The notes under the pieces are model-generated. The model was given only the letters and a program-made list of their open reading frames with translations, was not told the DNA's origin and searched no databases. Of a stretch of DNA of 64,000 bases, positions 42,262 through 50,296 are shown one piece after another. Source of the DNA: Pandoraea anapnoica (GTDB taxonomy: Bacteria; Pseudomonadota; Gammaproteobacteria; Burkholderiales; Burkholderiaceae); assembly GCF_902459765.1 (NCBI RefSeq), contig NZ_CABPSP010000009.1:1-64000 (forward strand), in the 5' to 3' direction. The number at the start of each line of letters is the position of its first letter. Position 1 is the first letter of the stretch. Made by a program: the position numbers and the translations under genes.

Positions 42262-43200
42262 ATGCAAAACACGGAAATGACCGCCCCCGAAATTACCAAG
42301 CAGCTTGTACAACGTGCAAGCACGACGATAGAAATGAAGATGGAAAATTGGAGGGAATTCGAAACCAAGCTATCGGAGCTTTCGTCAGTTTATGACGAGT
42401 TGGAGCGTAGTCTCAGCGGTCGGCATCTTCCACATTTGCTGTTTCGTGGCCAGTCAAACGCGCGATTTGAACTATCTACGACACTCGAACGGTATCCAGT
42501 AAAGATTATTCGTTTTTCCGATTATTACGACGCAATATTCGGCGCACGATATGAGATCGAATCGGCCAGTCATACAACATGGGAAATGCCTGCTCCTCAC
42601 GAAATCAAAGACGCTCTCGAGTCCTCCATCCCGAGCGCGCCGCCCGCCTATGAATACATGTTGTACCTTCGGCATCACGGCTTCCCCTCGCCAATTTTGG
42701 ATTGGAGTCGCTCACCATATATTGCGGCATTTTTTGCTTTCTCAGGCTGCGCACAGGATCAGACCGATGACGTTGCCATTTACGCCTACTTAGAATCCGT
42801 AGGTTCCGGAAAGGCCAGTTCGCCAATTGGCCCAACCATCGCAACTCTTGGTCCATATGCCAGAACCCATAGGCGGCATTATCTTCAGCAAGCTGAATAC
42901 ACAATGTGTCGTGCGTTCGTGGGCGACGACTGGCATTTTGCTCAACATGAGTCCGCAATGGGACAGGTGGAGGGGCAGGACATCTTGTTCAAGTTCGAGC
43001 TCCCGGCCTCGGAAAGGTCTGTGGCTTTGGGGACACTCGACAAATTCAACCTTAATGCGTGGTCGCTATACGGATCTGAGGAAGGCCTGATGGAGACTAT
43101 GGCAATGCGTCAGTTCGAATTTTCAGAACGAGTACGGCGCACTGAACTTCGCCAGAAATATGAATCCGAACGAGCTCACCGTTGGAGAAAGAAGGCATAA
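42262..43200 (+). CDS. FRG-domain protein, possible phage-borne defence gene
   Basis: Product of 312 aa. The FRG domain is recognised by LLFRGQSNARFELSTTLER and by YLRHHGFPSPILDWSRSPYIAAFFAF, the two best-conserved blocks. FRG proteins are widespread, often near mobile elements and defence islands; their biochemical activity is not settled. The gene is visibly AT-richer than its surroundings and reads against the phage late operon, as morons do. ATG 42262 has no clear ribosome site. Confidence 0.85.
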   Translation: MQNTEMTAPEITKQLVQRASTTIEMKMENWREFETKLSELSSVYDELERSLSGRHLPHLLFRGQSNARFELSTTLERYPVKIIRFSDYYDAIFGARYEIESASHTTWEMPAPHEIKDALESSIPSAPPAYEYMLYLRHHGFPSPILDWSRSPYIAAFFAFSGCAQDQTDDVAIYAYLESVGSGKASSPIGPTIATLGPYARTHRRHYLQQAEYTMCRAFVGDDWHFAQHESAMGQVEGQDILFKFELPASERSVALGTLDKFNLNAWSLYGSEEGLMETMAMRQFEFSERVRRTELRQKYESERAHRWRKKA

Positions 43201-43214
43201 ATTCGTCAAGATAA

Positions 43215-43230
43215 CTGTGTTTTTATACAG
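43215..43230. promoter_or_regulatory. LexA (SOS) box
   Basis: CTGT-N8-ACAG is exact, with an AT-rich core and TA after it (ACAGTA), matching the LexA consensus of beta/gammaproteobacteria. It lies 49 nt before the 99-aa gene and just after the FRG stop. Confidence 0.7.
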
Positions 43231-43278
43231 TATTTATGCTAGTTTACCTCCCTCACCAGCACCACGAGGGAGGCCGCC

Positions 43279-43578
43279 GTGCCGTTACATCCGCGCCGAT
43301 CCGACCTGACGATTGATCAGTTGCGTAGCCTATGGCTCACCAACAAGGATCCAGGTGTGCGCCAGGCGCTTGAAGAATTGGTATTCCGGCGGGAGCAAGT
43401 TCTTCGCAAAGAGGCAGTGATTCGGAGGGTAGAGACGCTTTACGTCATCATCAATCAGGCATGGCGTGAGGAAGTCGGCGGCACGCTCATCGCACTTGAA
43501 TGGCTGAAGTCAGCGCTCGGGGACAACCGTGAATCGACGGGAGACCTGCCGCACATGTATCGCCCCCCTGATAAATGA
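43279..43578 (+). CDS. 99-aa helical protein behind a LexA box
   Basis: GTG 43279 preceded by GAGGGAGG at 5 nt. The product is charged and all-helical (LTIDQLRSLWLTNKDPGVRQ, LEELVFRREQVLRKEAVIRR), without signal or membrane segments. No family recognised. Its control by the SOS box would switch it on with prophage induction or DNA damage. Confidence 0.65.
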   Translation: MPLHPRRSDLTIDQLRSLWLTNKDPGVRQALEELVFRREQVLRKEAVIRRVETLYVIINQAWREEVGGTLIALEWLKSALGDNRESTGDLPHMYRPPDK

Positions 43579-43612
43579 TCGCGCTAATTATCTTTTCTAT
43601 CGAAATGATAAT

Positions 43613-43661
43613 TTCTACCTGCATTGGCAATATTTGAGTTTTATTCGCTATGCAGGTAGAA
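43613..43661. repeat. Perfect 12-bp inverted repeat around an AT-rich 25-nt loop
   Basis: TTCTACCTGCAT (43613-43624) and ATGCAGGTAGAA (43650-43661) are exact reverse complements. It lies between the convergent 99-aa and Rz1 genes, so a shared transcription stop is possible; it also marks the border between the accessory cassette and the lysis module. Confidence 0.7.
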
Positions 43662-43669
43662 CCTAGCGC

Positions 43670-43897
43670 TCAGCGACTGCCGTTGATCGACTGCAACAGT
43701 GCTTGGAGACGGTCCCGGCATTCTCCGCCTTGGCGTTGTAAATCCAGCCCGAACTGCCGGAGGTCAGCGAGCGTCGGGCCGGATGGCTCCTCCAACACCG
43801 GCGGGCATGGCTGTGCCATTGGCAATGGCAGCGTTGTCCCGGAAGATGCGCATCCAGTCATCGCCAGTGCGGCAGTCAACAATATCAGGCGTCGCAT
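43670..43897 (-). CDS. Rz1-like outer-membrane spanin lipoprotein
   Basis: Product of 75 aa from ATG 43897. Signal plus lipobox (RRLILLTAALAMTGC) gives lipid attachment at Cys15; the mature part is proline-containing (PMAQPCPPVLEEPSGP), as in Rz1. It starts inside the Rz gene in another frame, the classic nested spanin arrangement. Confidence 0.82.
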   Translation of the reverse strand: MRRLILLTAALAMTGCASSGTTLPLPMAQPCPPVLEEPSGPTLADLRQFGLDLQRQGGECRDRLQALLQSINGSR

Positions 43898-44135
43898 TCT
43901 TGGCGGCCTCCACAGTTTTCGTAATGGTCCGGTACTGGACTTCCTTCCTGTCTCGCGCTTCGAGGTACATGCCGTAGGCGGTATCGGCGTTCTCTTGCCA
44001 TTCCTGCACGGCTTTGGCTTGCTCGGCCTTCTGGGCAGCGACGCCGGCGGAATGCCCTCGGACGTAACCGAAACCGGCAGAAATAACGACGGCCAAGAGG
44101 AGCCCACCCCAAACGCGAGGATCGAGCCACGTCAC
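43764..44135 (-). CDS. Rz-like inner-membrane spanin
   Basis: Product of 123 aa: one N-terminal membrane helix (VWGGLLLAVVISAGFGYV) then a periplasmic helical domain (AQKAEQAKAVQEWQENADTA). It overlaps the endolysin stop by ATGA. With Rz1 it disrupts the outer membrane in the last lysis step. Confidence 0.82.
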   Translation of the reverse strand: MTWLDPRVWGGLLLAVVISAGFGYVRGHSAGVAAQKAEQAKAVQEWQENADTAYGMYLEARDRKEVQYRTITKTVEAAKNATPDIVDCRTGDDWMRIFRDNAAIANGTAMPAGVGGAIRPDAR

Positions 44136-44608
44136 ATTGCACCTCCGGCTTTCACGTACTGCTGAAGCAACGGCTCAAGCGCATGCTCGACCTGACCGTA
44201 ACCAGCACCGGGCAGACTCGCCCAGATATTCCGGCACTTCGAAATTGCTGACTCGATCCTTCCCGCCTTGATGTCGGCCAGCGCGCCGCGCTCACGAATC
44301 TGCTGGATCGCAATCTTGTCCTGGCTGACCGGCGAGAAGTCTGGGAGCGCCAACTGCTGCTTGTACACGTCGAAGTAACGCGAGAGCAGTTGGTATCGGC
44401 CGGCCGCAGTCGACCACACGTTGAAGCGCTTGATCCACACCGATTTCCTCGGATGGTCGGCGTAACCGTTGAACAGTCCGCCGCCGACGATCACGTTGTA
44501 ACCATCATCCGCCCCGGCAATGCGCGACGTGAATTCTGACCACGCCAGCATGTCGAGGAACGCGCACACGTTTTGGCCACCAGCTGTGACCACGTCAATG
44601 CGAGCCAT
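44132..44608 (-). CDS. Endolysin, lambda R-like transglycosylase (GH104)
   Basis: Product of 158 aa. FLDMLAWSEF, DGYNVIVGG, WSTAAGRYQLLSRYF and LPDFSPVSQDKIAIQQI follow lambda R. No signal peptide, so release depends on a holin. The same family as the Mu-like prophage endolysin at the left of the window. Confidence 0.93.
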   Translation of the reverse strand: MARIDVVTAGGQNVCAFLDMLAWSEFTSRIAGADDGYNVIVGGGLFNGYADHPRKSVWIKRFNVWSTAAGRYQLLSRYFDVYKQQLALPDFSPVSQDKIAIQQIRERGALADIKAGRIESAISKCRNIWASLPGAGYGQVEHALEPLLQQYVKAGGAM

Positions 44609-44876
44609 GCCCCCTCCCCTTACTCATCCAGTACGCCTTCCGCGCCATCAGCCAAATCGAGACGATCGCAAGCCCAACAAGCATCAGAACTTCCGGTCCA
44701 TCGATTGCATGCCGCATCCAGACGGGTTTGAAGAGGTTTCCGACAGACGCCAGGCCGATAGCGGAAAAGCCCGTCGTCCCCCAGAAACCCGTTTTGATCG
44801 CGTCACTCAGTGCCAGCCAGATGCATCCGGCCAGCACGATGACGTTCGCAATGAAGAACACCGACACCCAGATCAT
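44595..44876 (-). CDS. Lysis-module membrane protein (putative holin or antiholin)
   Basis: Product of 93 aa with three hydrophobic segments (WVSVFFIANVIVLAGCIWLAL, TTGFSAIGLASVGNLF, VLMLVGLAIVSIWLMA) and a basic tail. It overlaps both neighbours (ATGA at its start). Holin function is inferred from size, topology and position. Confidence 0.7.
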   Translation of the reverse strand: MIWVSVFFIANVIVLAGCIWLALSDAIKTGFWGTTGFSAIGLASVGNLFKPVWMRHAIDGPEVLMLVGLAIVSIWLMARKAYWMSKGRGHGSH

Positions 44877-45214
44877 TTTTCGAGCCCTCCGAAGAGTCGC
44901 CGCTTGAGAGCCCCGATCAGGTCGGCATCGTTGATTTCCTTGAACACTTCTTTCGCAAGCGCGAGACCGAACAGCCCCATCAAGAAGCCAAACGCCTGCT
45001 GTGCGCCGGCGTCCGTGATCGCGAAATACATCACGAGCAGCGGACTGAGGTAGTAGGACATCGCCGCGCCGGCCGCGAACGACACCGCTTTTTGCTTTTT
45101 CGTCAGCCCTTCACCGATGAATCGGAGCGCAATCAGCGATCCGACAGCCCCCGGAAGCACCTTCACCACCACGGCCACTGCGGCCGCCACGGCACCCGAT
45201 GTTGGTTCTGCCAT
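44873..45214 (-). CDS. Putative phage holin
   Basis: Product of 113 aa, three hydrophobic helices (AVAAAVAVVVKVLPGAVGSL, AAGAAMSYYLSPLLVMYFAI, AFGFLMGLFGLALAKEV) and a charged C-terminus (LKRRLFGGLEK). First gene of the lysis operon, after the terminator that ends the tail operon. Confidence 0.75.
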   Translation of the reverse strand: MAEPTSGAVAAAVAVVVKVLPGAVGSLIALRFIGEGLTKKQKAVSFAAGAAMSYYLSPLLVMYFAITDAGAQQAFGFLMGLFGLALAKEVFKEINDADLIGALKRRLFGGLEK

Positions 45215-45255
45215 TGGTTCGTCCCTTGAGCGCCCCCGCGCCCTCCCTGGAAATG

Positions 45256-45279
45256 AAAAAGCCGCCTTCGTGAGGCGGC
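45256..45279 (-). terminator. Terminator between tail and lysis genes
   Basis: On the minus strand GCCGCCT and AGGCGGC form a 7-bp stem followed by T5. Confidence 0.82.
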
Positions 45280-45311
45280 TCGCGTAGCCGATCTATGACC
45301 GGAGGTGTCAC

Positions 45312-45395
45312 ATGAACTTCGATTTCTTCGCCTGTCTGGCCTTCGCAGCCGCAATTGCGGCAATTGGCCTCGTTGCTGCCGCGTGCGCCCTGTAG
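45312..45395 (+). CDS. 27-aa hydrophobic peptide opposite to the late operon
   Basis: ATG 45312 follows GGAGGTG at 5 nt on the plus strand and runs 27 codons. After MNFDFF the peptide is almost entirely Ala/Ile/Leu/Val with two cysteines (ACLAFAAAIAAIGLVAAACA), one membrane helix in length. Its orientation is opposite to all neighbours. It could be a small toxin, lysis regulator or chance frame; the strong ribosome site favours a real gene. Confidence 0.45.
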   Translation: MNFDFFACLAFAAAIAAIGLVAAACAL

Positions 45396-45405
45396 AGACG
45401 CCCCA

Positions 45406-46158
45406 TCAATAGCCCGTGACATCAATGACCATGAACGTGGCACCCAGAGAGCCCGCAGCGTCATAGTCTCCTAAGCTGATGTCGGTCCCGAATCGCCCGA
45501 GGAAGTAGTCGAATACGGCGGTCGACCCAGACATCCGGCATCCGACAACACGATTCGCTATCGTCGCTGTAGATGCCCCCCGTCCGTCTCTATCCCAAAA
45601 GTCCTGTTGTTCGATTTGAGCGACGGCATAGGTCCGCGACGAGTCATACGCTCTTGAAGTTGCCCATGGCATGGGCCAACCGGGGCCGTCCATATACGGA
45701 GGTGGCAACACCGAAGGGTCCGGCGAATAAACCTGCACGAAGTCCGTCACGCGCGAATATTGCAGGCCGCTATCGAATGTCTTTTGACCAGCAGCGTTGA
45801 ACAGCTGGAGAATTCCGTTTCCGCCTACGAGGTTGGCTGGGGCGAAGATGTAGTACGCGACGGAGGCAGGTGCGTTTGACGACAGGAAAAAGAACATCGT
45901 CCCGCCGGATCGCCACTGATACTTCATCGCGACGTTCCCGGTCGAACGAAATGCCATGAAGCACTCACCGGATCCCGGGTCAGGGCAACTCACCACTACA
46001 CCGCAACCTTGCGTCATGCCCGCGCTGTAGTGGTCGAACTGGTTATTTGCCCCCAAAAACGAAGTGCTCGCAGTACCTTTCGTGACAATGGCGTAGCTTG
46101 AAAAATTGTCGTCGATCAGCACGGAACCGGAGTCATTAATTACCTCGATCAACGCCAT
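45406..46158 (-). CDS. Tail-associated protein of unknown fold
   Basis: Product of 250 aa from ATG 46158 (MALIEVINDSGSVLIDDNFS). It is beta-rich with many aromatic and Gly/Ser residues (VAYYIFAPANLVGGNGILQL). The start overlaps the upstream stop (TGATG). Homologous-looking proteins follow J genes in several Burkholderiales phages; a tail-tip or fibre role is likely but not shown. Confidence 0.65.
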   Translation of the reverse strand: MALIEVINDSGSVLIDDNFSSYAIVTKGTASTSFLGANNQFDHYSAGMTQGCGVVVSCPDPGSGECFMAFRSTGNVAMKYQWRSGGTMFFFLSSNAPASVAYYIFAPANLVGGNGILQLFNAAGQKTFDSGLQYSRVTDFVQVYSPDPSVLPPPYMDGPGWPMPWATSRAYDSSRTYAVAQIEQQDFWDRDGRGASTATIANRVVGCRMSGSTAVFDYFLGRFGTDISLGDYDAAGSLGATFMVIDVTGY

Positions 46159-46430
46159 CAATATTCACCGTAAAACACCGTTACAGTCGCCCCACTTGGG
46201 CTATATACCGAGTAGCTCACGACGTTTCCGCTAGTGCGCAATGACACTACAGTCCCGACAGCGCTGCCGCTCACATTTGAGAAGGCCCACACACGGCAGT
46301 TGGCGTTCGATACCGATACGGAGAACGACCCGCTGCCGGTCACGGCAACCTGCCCGATCTTTCTCGACAATCGTTTCGAAAGATCAAGCTGCAATGAGCC
46401 GTCGGGGTTATAGAGTTCAAATACCGGCAT
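46158..46430 (-). CDS. Small beta-rich tail protein
   Basis: Product of 90 aa (MPVFELYNPDGSLQLDLSKR), all-beta and Ser/Val-rich (SGSFSVSVSNANCRVWAFSN). It directly follows the J gene and is coupled to the next gene. No known family. Confidence 0.6.
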   Translation of the reverse strand: MPVFELYNPDGSLQLDLSKRLSRKIGQVAVTGSGSFSVSVSNANCRVWAFSNVSGSAVGTVVSLRTSGNVVSYSVYSPSGATVTVFYGEY

Positions 46431-49400
46431 TCAAACCTGCATGCGGATGCGTAGCGTTCCGTTCGAGTCGTACCACTTCGAACTGTTGTTGGTTTCAACT
46501 CGCCGACCACTTCCGCCTACGCCGTTGTTCTCGTAAGATCCGGACTTGTCCAGGCGCCATCCCAACAGACCAGCGCTGTAGTTGTTCGACTGAATGTAAT
46601 CGCCAATCATAGCGTTCGTGATCCAGCCGGTGCCGATGAATGCCTGGTTGATGAACGTCTGACCGCCTTGAATCACGAAAGGCGTGCTGGTCTGGCCGTT
46701 GATCAGATTCAGGAAAGCGAAACGGTCGGCGAGGAACAAGATTTGCGACTGCGTCGGCCCCGTCTCGTTGCTGACCCCAATGCCCATACCGGCCCCGTAA
46801 TACACTCCGTCGACTGTGGCTCCCACCTTGATCTGGTACGAAGCCGAGACCTTACCGTCGAGCGTCGCCATCGCCTGAGCGGTCGTCTGCACGAGTGCCG
46901 TGTTTTCGCCGATCGTCGCCTGCAACGTGGTCACTTGTTGTGCAACCGCTCGATCGCCGTCCTGAATCAGCGACTGCACCGAAAGCACGCCGGCATAGAT
47001 GTTGATCGACCCTGCGTAATCCTCGGTGCTGCCGGCAAACGGCGGCTGGATCGTTGCTATGGTCTCCAGCAAGTCCTGCGAAAGCTGGGTCTCGCCGATC
47101 TTGCCATTCAGATAATCGAGAATCTCGGTTGCATCTGCGCTGGATTGTCCCCTCACGCCGCCACCGGCCGGATACCACGCGCCGATGTTGCCGGACTTGT
47201 CGATCAGGCGCGCCCAGAAGTAGAACGTCGCGCCGGCCGCCAGGCCCATCATCGTGTGCGTGTTCTGCGGGAATGCGAAGTCAGCCAGTTTGATCGCCGT
47301 GAACAGATCATTCGTCAGGCTGTACCAGACCTCCGTGCGCTCGACGTCGAGCGGCCCCGTCGGGAATCCCCAGTTGATTTGAATGCCGAAGACGATGCCT
47401 GTGGCCATCAGGCTCGTGACGGTCGGCGGTGGCGACGTCTTGCCGTTCAGGACCGTTTCCACCGAGTAGGCGGGGATCGACGGCACCTCAAGGGCGTTGA
47501 GAGCCGTGACGCGCGCAACGTACTTGCCAGCGTACAGGTTCGGCACCTCAAGACTCTGCGAGCCCGTCCGGCCAGCCTTCACCCATTCGCCGTTGTCGCG
47601 CCGCCAATCGACGTCGTAAGCGATCGCCTTGTCAGCCGGTATCCACTTGATAACGCCGGTCGTCGACGCGATGCCCTGCGCGATGACAGAATACGAGTCC
47701 CACACAACATCTTTGGCGGGCGGCTGCACGGACGGAGGGATGACGCTGATCGGCCGCTGCTGCAATCGCGTGCCGCTGTCGATGGCCGCATATTTGTCCG
47801 GGTTGTGCTGGATCGCGTTCACATCCCATTGCAGGCCTTCGCCCTGCGCGATGCTCAGCACGCGGAACAGCTGAGTTTTCAACTGCGTGCTCTCTACAAT
47901 CCAAACCGCTTGCGACTGCACGGCCTCCGTCCAGTTGGCCGTGACCGTAACGGCATTGCCAACCACCGATTGCACAGTGCGTGTCTGCCGGGTTCCGCTC
48001 GGCAAGATAACCGTCAGCGCGTCTCCCTGTGCGATCTGGTCGACCTTGTCGAGAACGACCGTCGTGCCCGCTGCCGACTTGACTCGTCCGCCGATGCGCC
48101 GCCCCGCGCGCGAACCGTCTGCAACGCTGATGACGCTACCCGGCGACACCATAGCTTCTTCGAGCCCAATGGAGAAAGACACAGACTCCGTCTCCAAGCG
48201 GCTGCTCAGGAGCGTCCAGTGGCCGACACGCTGCGCCTGCCCTTGGCTGGTGCAGCCGAACGCCGTCGTCTCTGTCTGCTGAACGCCATAACGCGCAATA
48301 CCGTCCTGATCTTCGACGTACTCGACCTTCGCCTTGTAGAAGTCAGCCGGATCGTTCCACGTGACCAGAGCGACCGTCTTCCGGGCCTTCCAGCTCGTTC
48401 CCGTATAGGTAAACTCACCGACGACGTTCGCGTTCGCGAAGCTGTAGACAGGATCGCCGGGCATGTCGGCCACGGCCACGACGTTGCCGTTCGCCCAATA
48501 AGCCATGCCGCGAAATACCGTCGCAAGATCCTGCAACACCTTGTAGGCGTCAGCACGCACTTGCAGATAGCAGTTGCAGGTGAAGCGAGGCTCTTGGCCG
48601 CCGCTGCCATCGTCGACCAGCTCATCGCAGTATTGCGCGATCTGGTACAGCGACCACTTGTCGATCTGAGCGGCATTTACCCGATGACCTAGGCCATAGC
48701 GCGGATGCAACACTAGGTCGTAAAACACCCATGCCGGATTGTCCGTCCACGCCGTCTTGAAGGTGCCATCCCACGATCCAACGTAGGCGCGCGTCGCCGG
48801 ATCGTAGTTCGACGGCACACGGATAATGCGCCCCTTCATGTCAAACGACCGAGTCGGGATGCTCTTGAACTGCTGCGCGTCTACCTGAATGCCTACAAGC
48901 GCCGTATTCGGGTAGCGAAGCTTCGCGTCGATGATCTCGGCGATGCTCTCGATGTTCGTCGTATCAGCGATCGTGCTGCTGTTCGCGTTCGGCGTGATTC
49001 GGCGCACTCGCACCGTCCAGCCAGAGGTCGACGCGGGCAGGTTGATGCGGTGGCTTCGCTCGTAAGTGGACGTCGTCTTTCCGTCGAACGCCGAAGACAA
49101 GACCTCTTGGAACGCGCCGCCTGCGGTAGACAGATCGATTGCGTACTCGACCCGGTAGCCGGTGATGTCGCCGTTGCTAGTGTTCGCCTGCGAGAGCGCC
49201 GGAACCGCCATCGTGATCCGGACGGCGGACAGCTGCGAGTTGCTGACCGCCCGAACCCACGGCGTCGTAGACGTCAGCGTGACACCTACCGACGTCTCAC
49301 TTTCCACCGAAGGGAACCCTGGAATGTAGGCCTGGTCTTGCGTACCGGTCCGCACGTCAACGCTGACGTTCTGAAAGTTGGCTGTCCCGTCAGGATTGAC

Positions 49401-49586
49401 GAGCGGCGTGCTGTCGAGAAAAACGCTCTGCATTCCATTGACCAGCCCCACAACGTCACCCTCGGACGCCGCATCAAGCACCTTCGCGTATGCGATCGAG
49501 TGCAGGCTATCGGGACTTTCAGTCGGGGTACGACTCTCGCCACCGCCCTTCCCACCCCCGCCGCCATAACCAATGATGTATTTCAT
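46431..49586 (-). CDS. Tail tip / host specificity protein J
   Basis: Product of 1051 aa. It starts with the Gly-rich stretch seen in J proteins (GYGGGGGKGGG), followed by SLHSIAYAKVLDAASEGDVVG and PALSQANTSNGDITGYRVEY. The region DVDWRRDNGEWVKAG...YVARVTALNALEVPS is fibronectin-III-like. The C-terminal part (from about 900) carries the host-binding fibre portion. It forms the central tail tip that contacts the receptor. Confidence 0.93.
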   Translation of the reverse strand: MKYIIGYGGGGGKGGGESRTPTESPDSLHSIAYAKVLDAASEGDVVGLVNGMQSVFLDSTPLVNPDGTANFQNVSVDVRTGTQDQAYIPGFPSVESETSVGVTLTSTTPWVRAVSNSQLSAVRITMAVPALSQANTSNGDITGYRVEYAIDLSTAGGAFQEVLSSAFDGKTTSTYERSHRINLPASTSGWTVRVRRITPNANSSTIADTTNIESIAEIIDAKLRYPNTALVGIQVDAQQFKSIPTRSFDMKGRIIRVPSNYDPATRAYVGSWDGTFKTAWTDNPAWVFYDLVLHPRYGLGHRVNAAQIDKWSLYQIAQYCDELVDDGSGGQEPRFTCNCYLQVRADAYKVLQDLATVFRGMAYWANGNVVAVADMPGDPVYSFANANVVGEFTYTGTSWKARKTVALVTWNDPADFYKAKVEYVEDQDGIARYGVQQTETTAFGCTSQGQAQRVGHWTLLSSRLETESVSFSIGLEEAMVSPGSVISVADGSRAGRRIGGRVKSAAGTTVVLDKVDQIAQGDALTVILPSGTRQTRTVQSVVGNAVTVTANWTEAVQSQAVWIVESTQLKTQLFRVLSIAQGEGLQWDVNAIQHNPDKYAAIDSGTRLQQRPISVIPPSVQPPAKDVVWDSYSVIAQGIASTTGVIKWIPADKAIAYDVDWRRDNGEWVKAGRTGSQSLEVPNLYAGKYVARVTALNALEVPSIPAYSVETVLNGKTSPPPTVTSLMATGIVFGIQINWGFPTGPLDVERTEVWYSLTNDLFTAIKLADFAFPQNTHTMMGLAAGATFYFWARLIDKSGNIGAWYPAGGGVRGQSSADATEILDYLNGKIGETQLSQDLLETIATIQPPFAGSTEDYAGSINIYAGVLSVQSLIQDGDRAVAQQVTTLQATIGENTALVQTTAQAMATLDGKVSASYQIKVGATVDGVYYGAGMGIGVSNETGPTQSQILFLADRFAFLNLINGQTSTPFVIQGGQTFINQAFIGTGWITNAMIGDYIQSNNYSAGLLGWRLDKSGSYENNGVGGSGRRVETNNSSKWYDSNGTLRIRMQV

Positions 49587-49601
49587 GCGCCCCAGAAAAG
49601 C

Positions 49602-49625
49602 AAAAACCCCGCGCTCGGCGGGGTT
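49602..49625 (-). terminator. Terminator-like hairpin between I and J
   Basis: AACCCCGC and GCGGGGTT form an 8-bp stem followed by TTT on the minus strand, 16 nt before the J start. It may tune J relative to upstream tail genes. Confidence 0.7.
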
Positions 49626-49644
49626 ACAGTGGATTCGATGCTGC

Positions 49645-50238
49645 TTATGCTTGGTCTTCGGCGTAGATGCCAGCCGAGATCACAGCGCCGCCGATAATCA
49701 TTCGGCCATACAGAACAGGCACCGGGTTGCCCTGCGCCTGCGTGTTCACAGGGCCGTTGAAGTTGTAGTTCGCCCCGTTATCGGGACTGTCTTTCACGGA
49801 GAGGCCGACCTGTTGGGGAGAAAGAAGCTGCACAACCCCGCCGAGCGCCATGGAAGCCCCGAGCAGTCCCATCGTGGTGAAGGCTTTTGCAGAAAGGCCG
49901 AGGAACTGCGGCTGAAAGAATGAGAGTGCCAACAAAGCGCCGCCCAACAGAACCTGAAAGAGTCCTGCTCGTTTGGCTCCGGTCATGACCGGAGCGATGC
50001 GAATATCGTCGGCCCCAGGTGGAAGCGACAACTCATCTGCCGTCAGATTGCGCTTGCCCACAAAAACGGCGTATCCAATGCCGGCCGCTTTGCTTCCAGC
50101 CAATTCAGCCTCAAACCCCTTAATCTGACTCGACAGCGCTCGGATGGCTTCGCGAGCACTCCCAATGGCGAATCTATGCACGCGGCCAAACTTCGCACCC
50201 AGCTTTCCGTATAGGCGAACCGTTCTGATCTTCTCCAC
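49645..50238 (-). CDS. Tail assembly protein I
   Basis: Product of 197 aa, GTG 50238 after GGGAG. KIRTVRLYGKLGAKFGRVHRF, AIRALSSQIKGFE and ADDIRIAPVMTGAKR are the I-protein blocks, followed by two hydrophobic segments (GLFQVLLGGALLALSFF, MGLLGASMALGGVVQLL) and GNPVPVLYGRMIIGG. It helps assemble the tail tip with J, K and L. Confidence 0.9.
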   Translation of the reverse strand: MEKIRTVRLYGKLGAKFGRVHRFAIGSAREAIRALSSQIKGFEAELAGSKAAGIGYAVFVGKRNLTADELSLPPGADDIRIAPVMTGAKRAGLFQVLLGGALLALSFFQPQFLGLSAKAFTTMGLLGASMALGGVVQLLSPQQVGLSVKDSPDNGANYNFNGPVNTQAQGNPVPVLYGRMIIGGAVISAGIYAEDQA

Positions 50239-50254
50239 TAACACTCTCCCAAAA

Positions 50255-50280
50255 CAAAAGGGCCCGCTATCAGCGGGCCC
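50255..50280 (-). terminator. Terminator after the lipoprotein moron
   Basis: GGGCCCGC and GCGGGCCC form an 8-bp stem with a 5-nt loop and TTTT on the minus strand. Confidence 0.82.
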
Positions 50281-50296
50281 CAAGACGATGTCGCTT

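Noticed and set aside
46668-48692. 674-aa open frame antisense to the J gene
   Set aside because: Arg/His-rich composition typical of reverse-strand read-through in high-GC DNA; J is clearly the coding frame.
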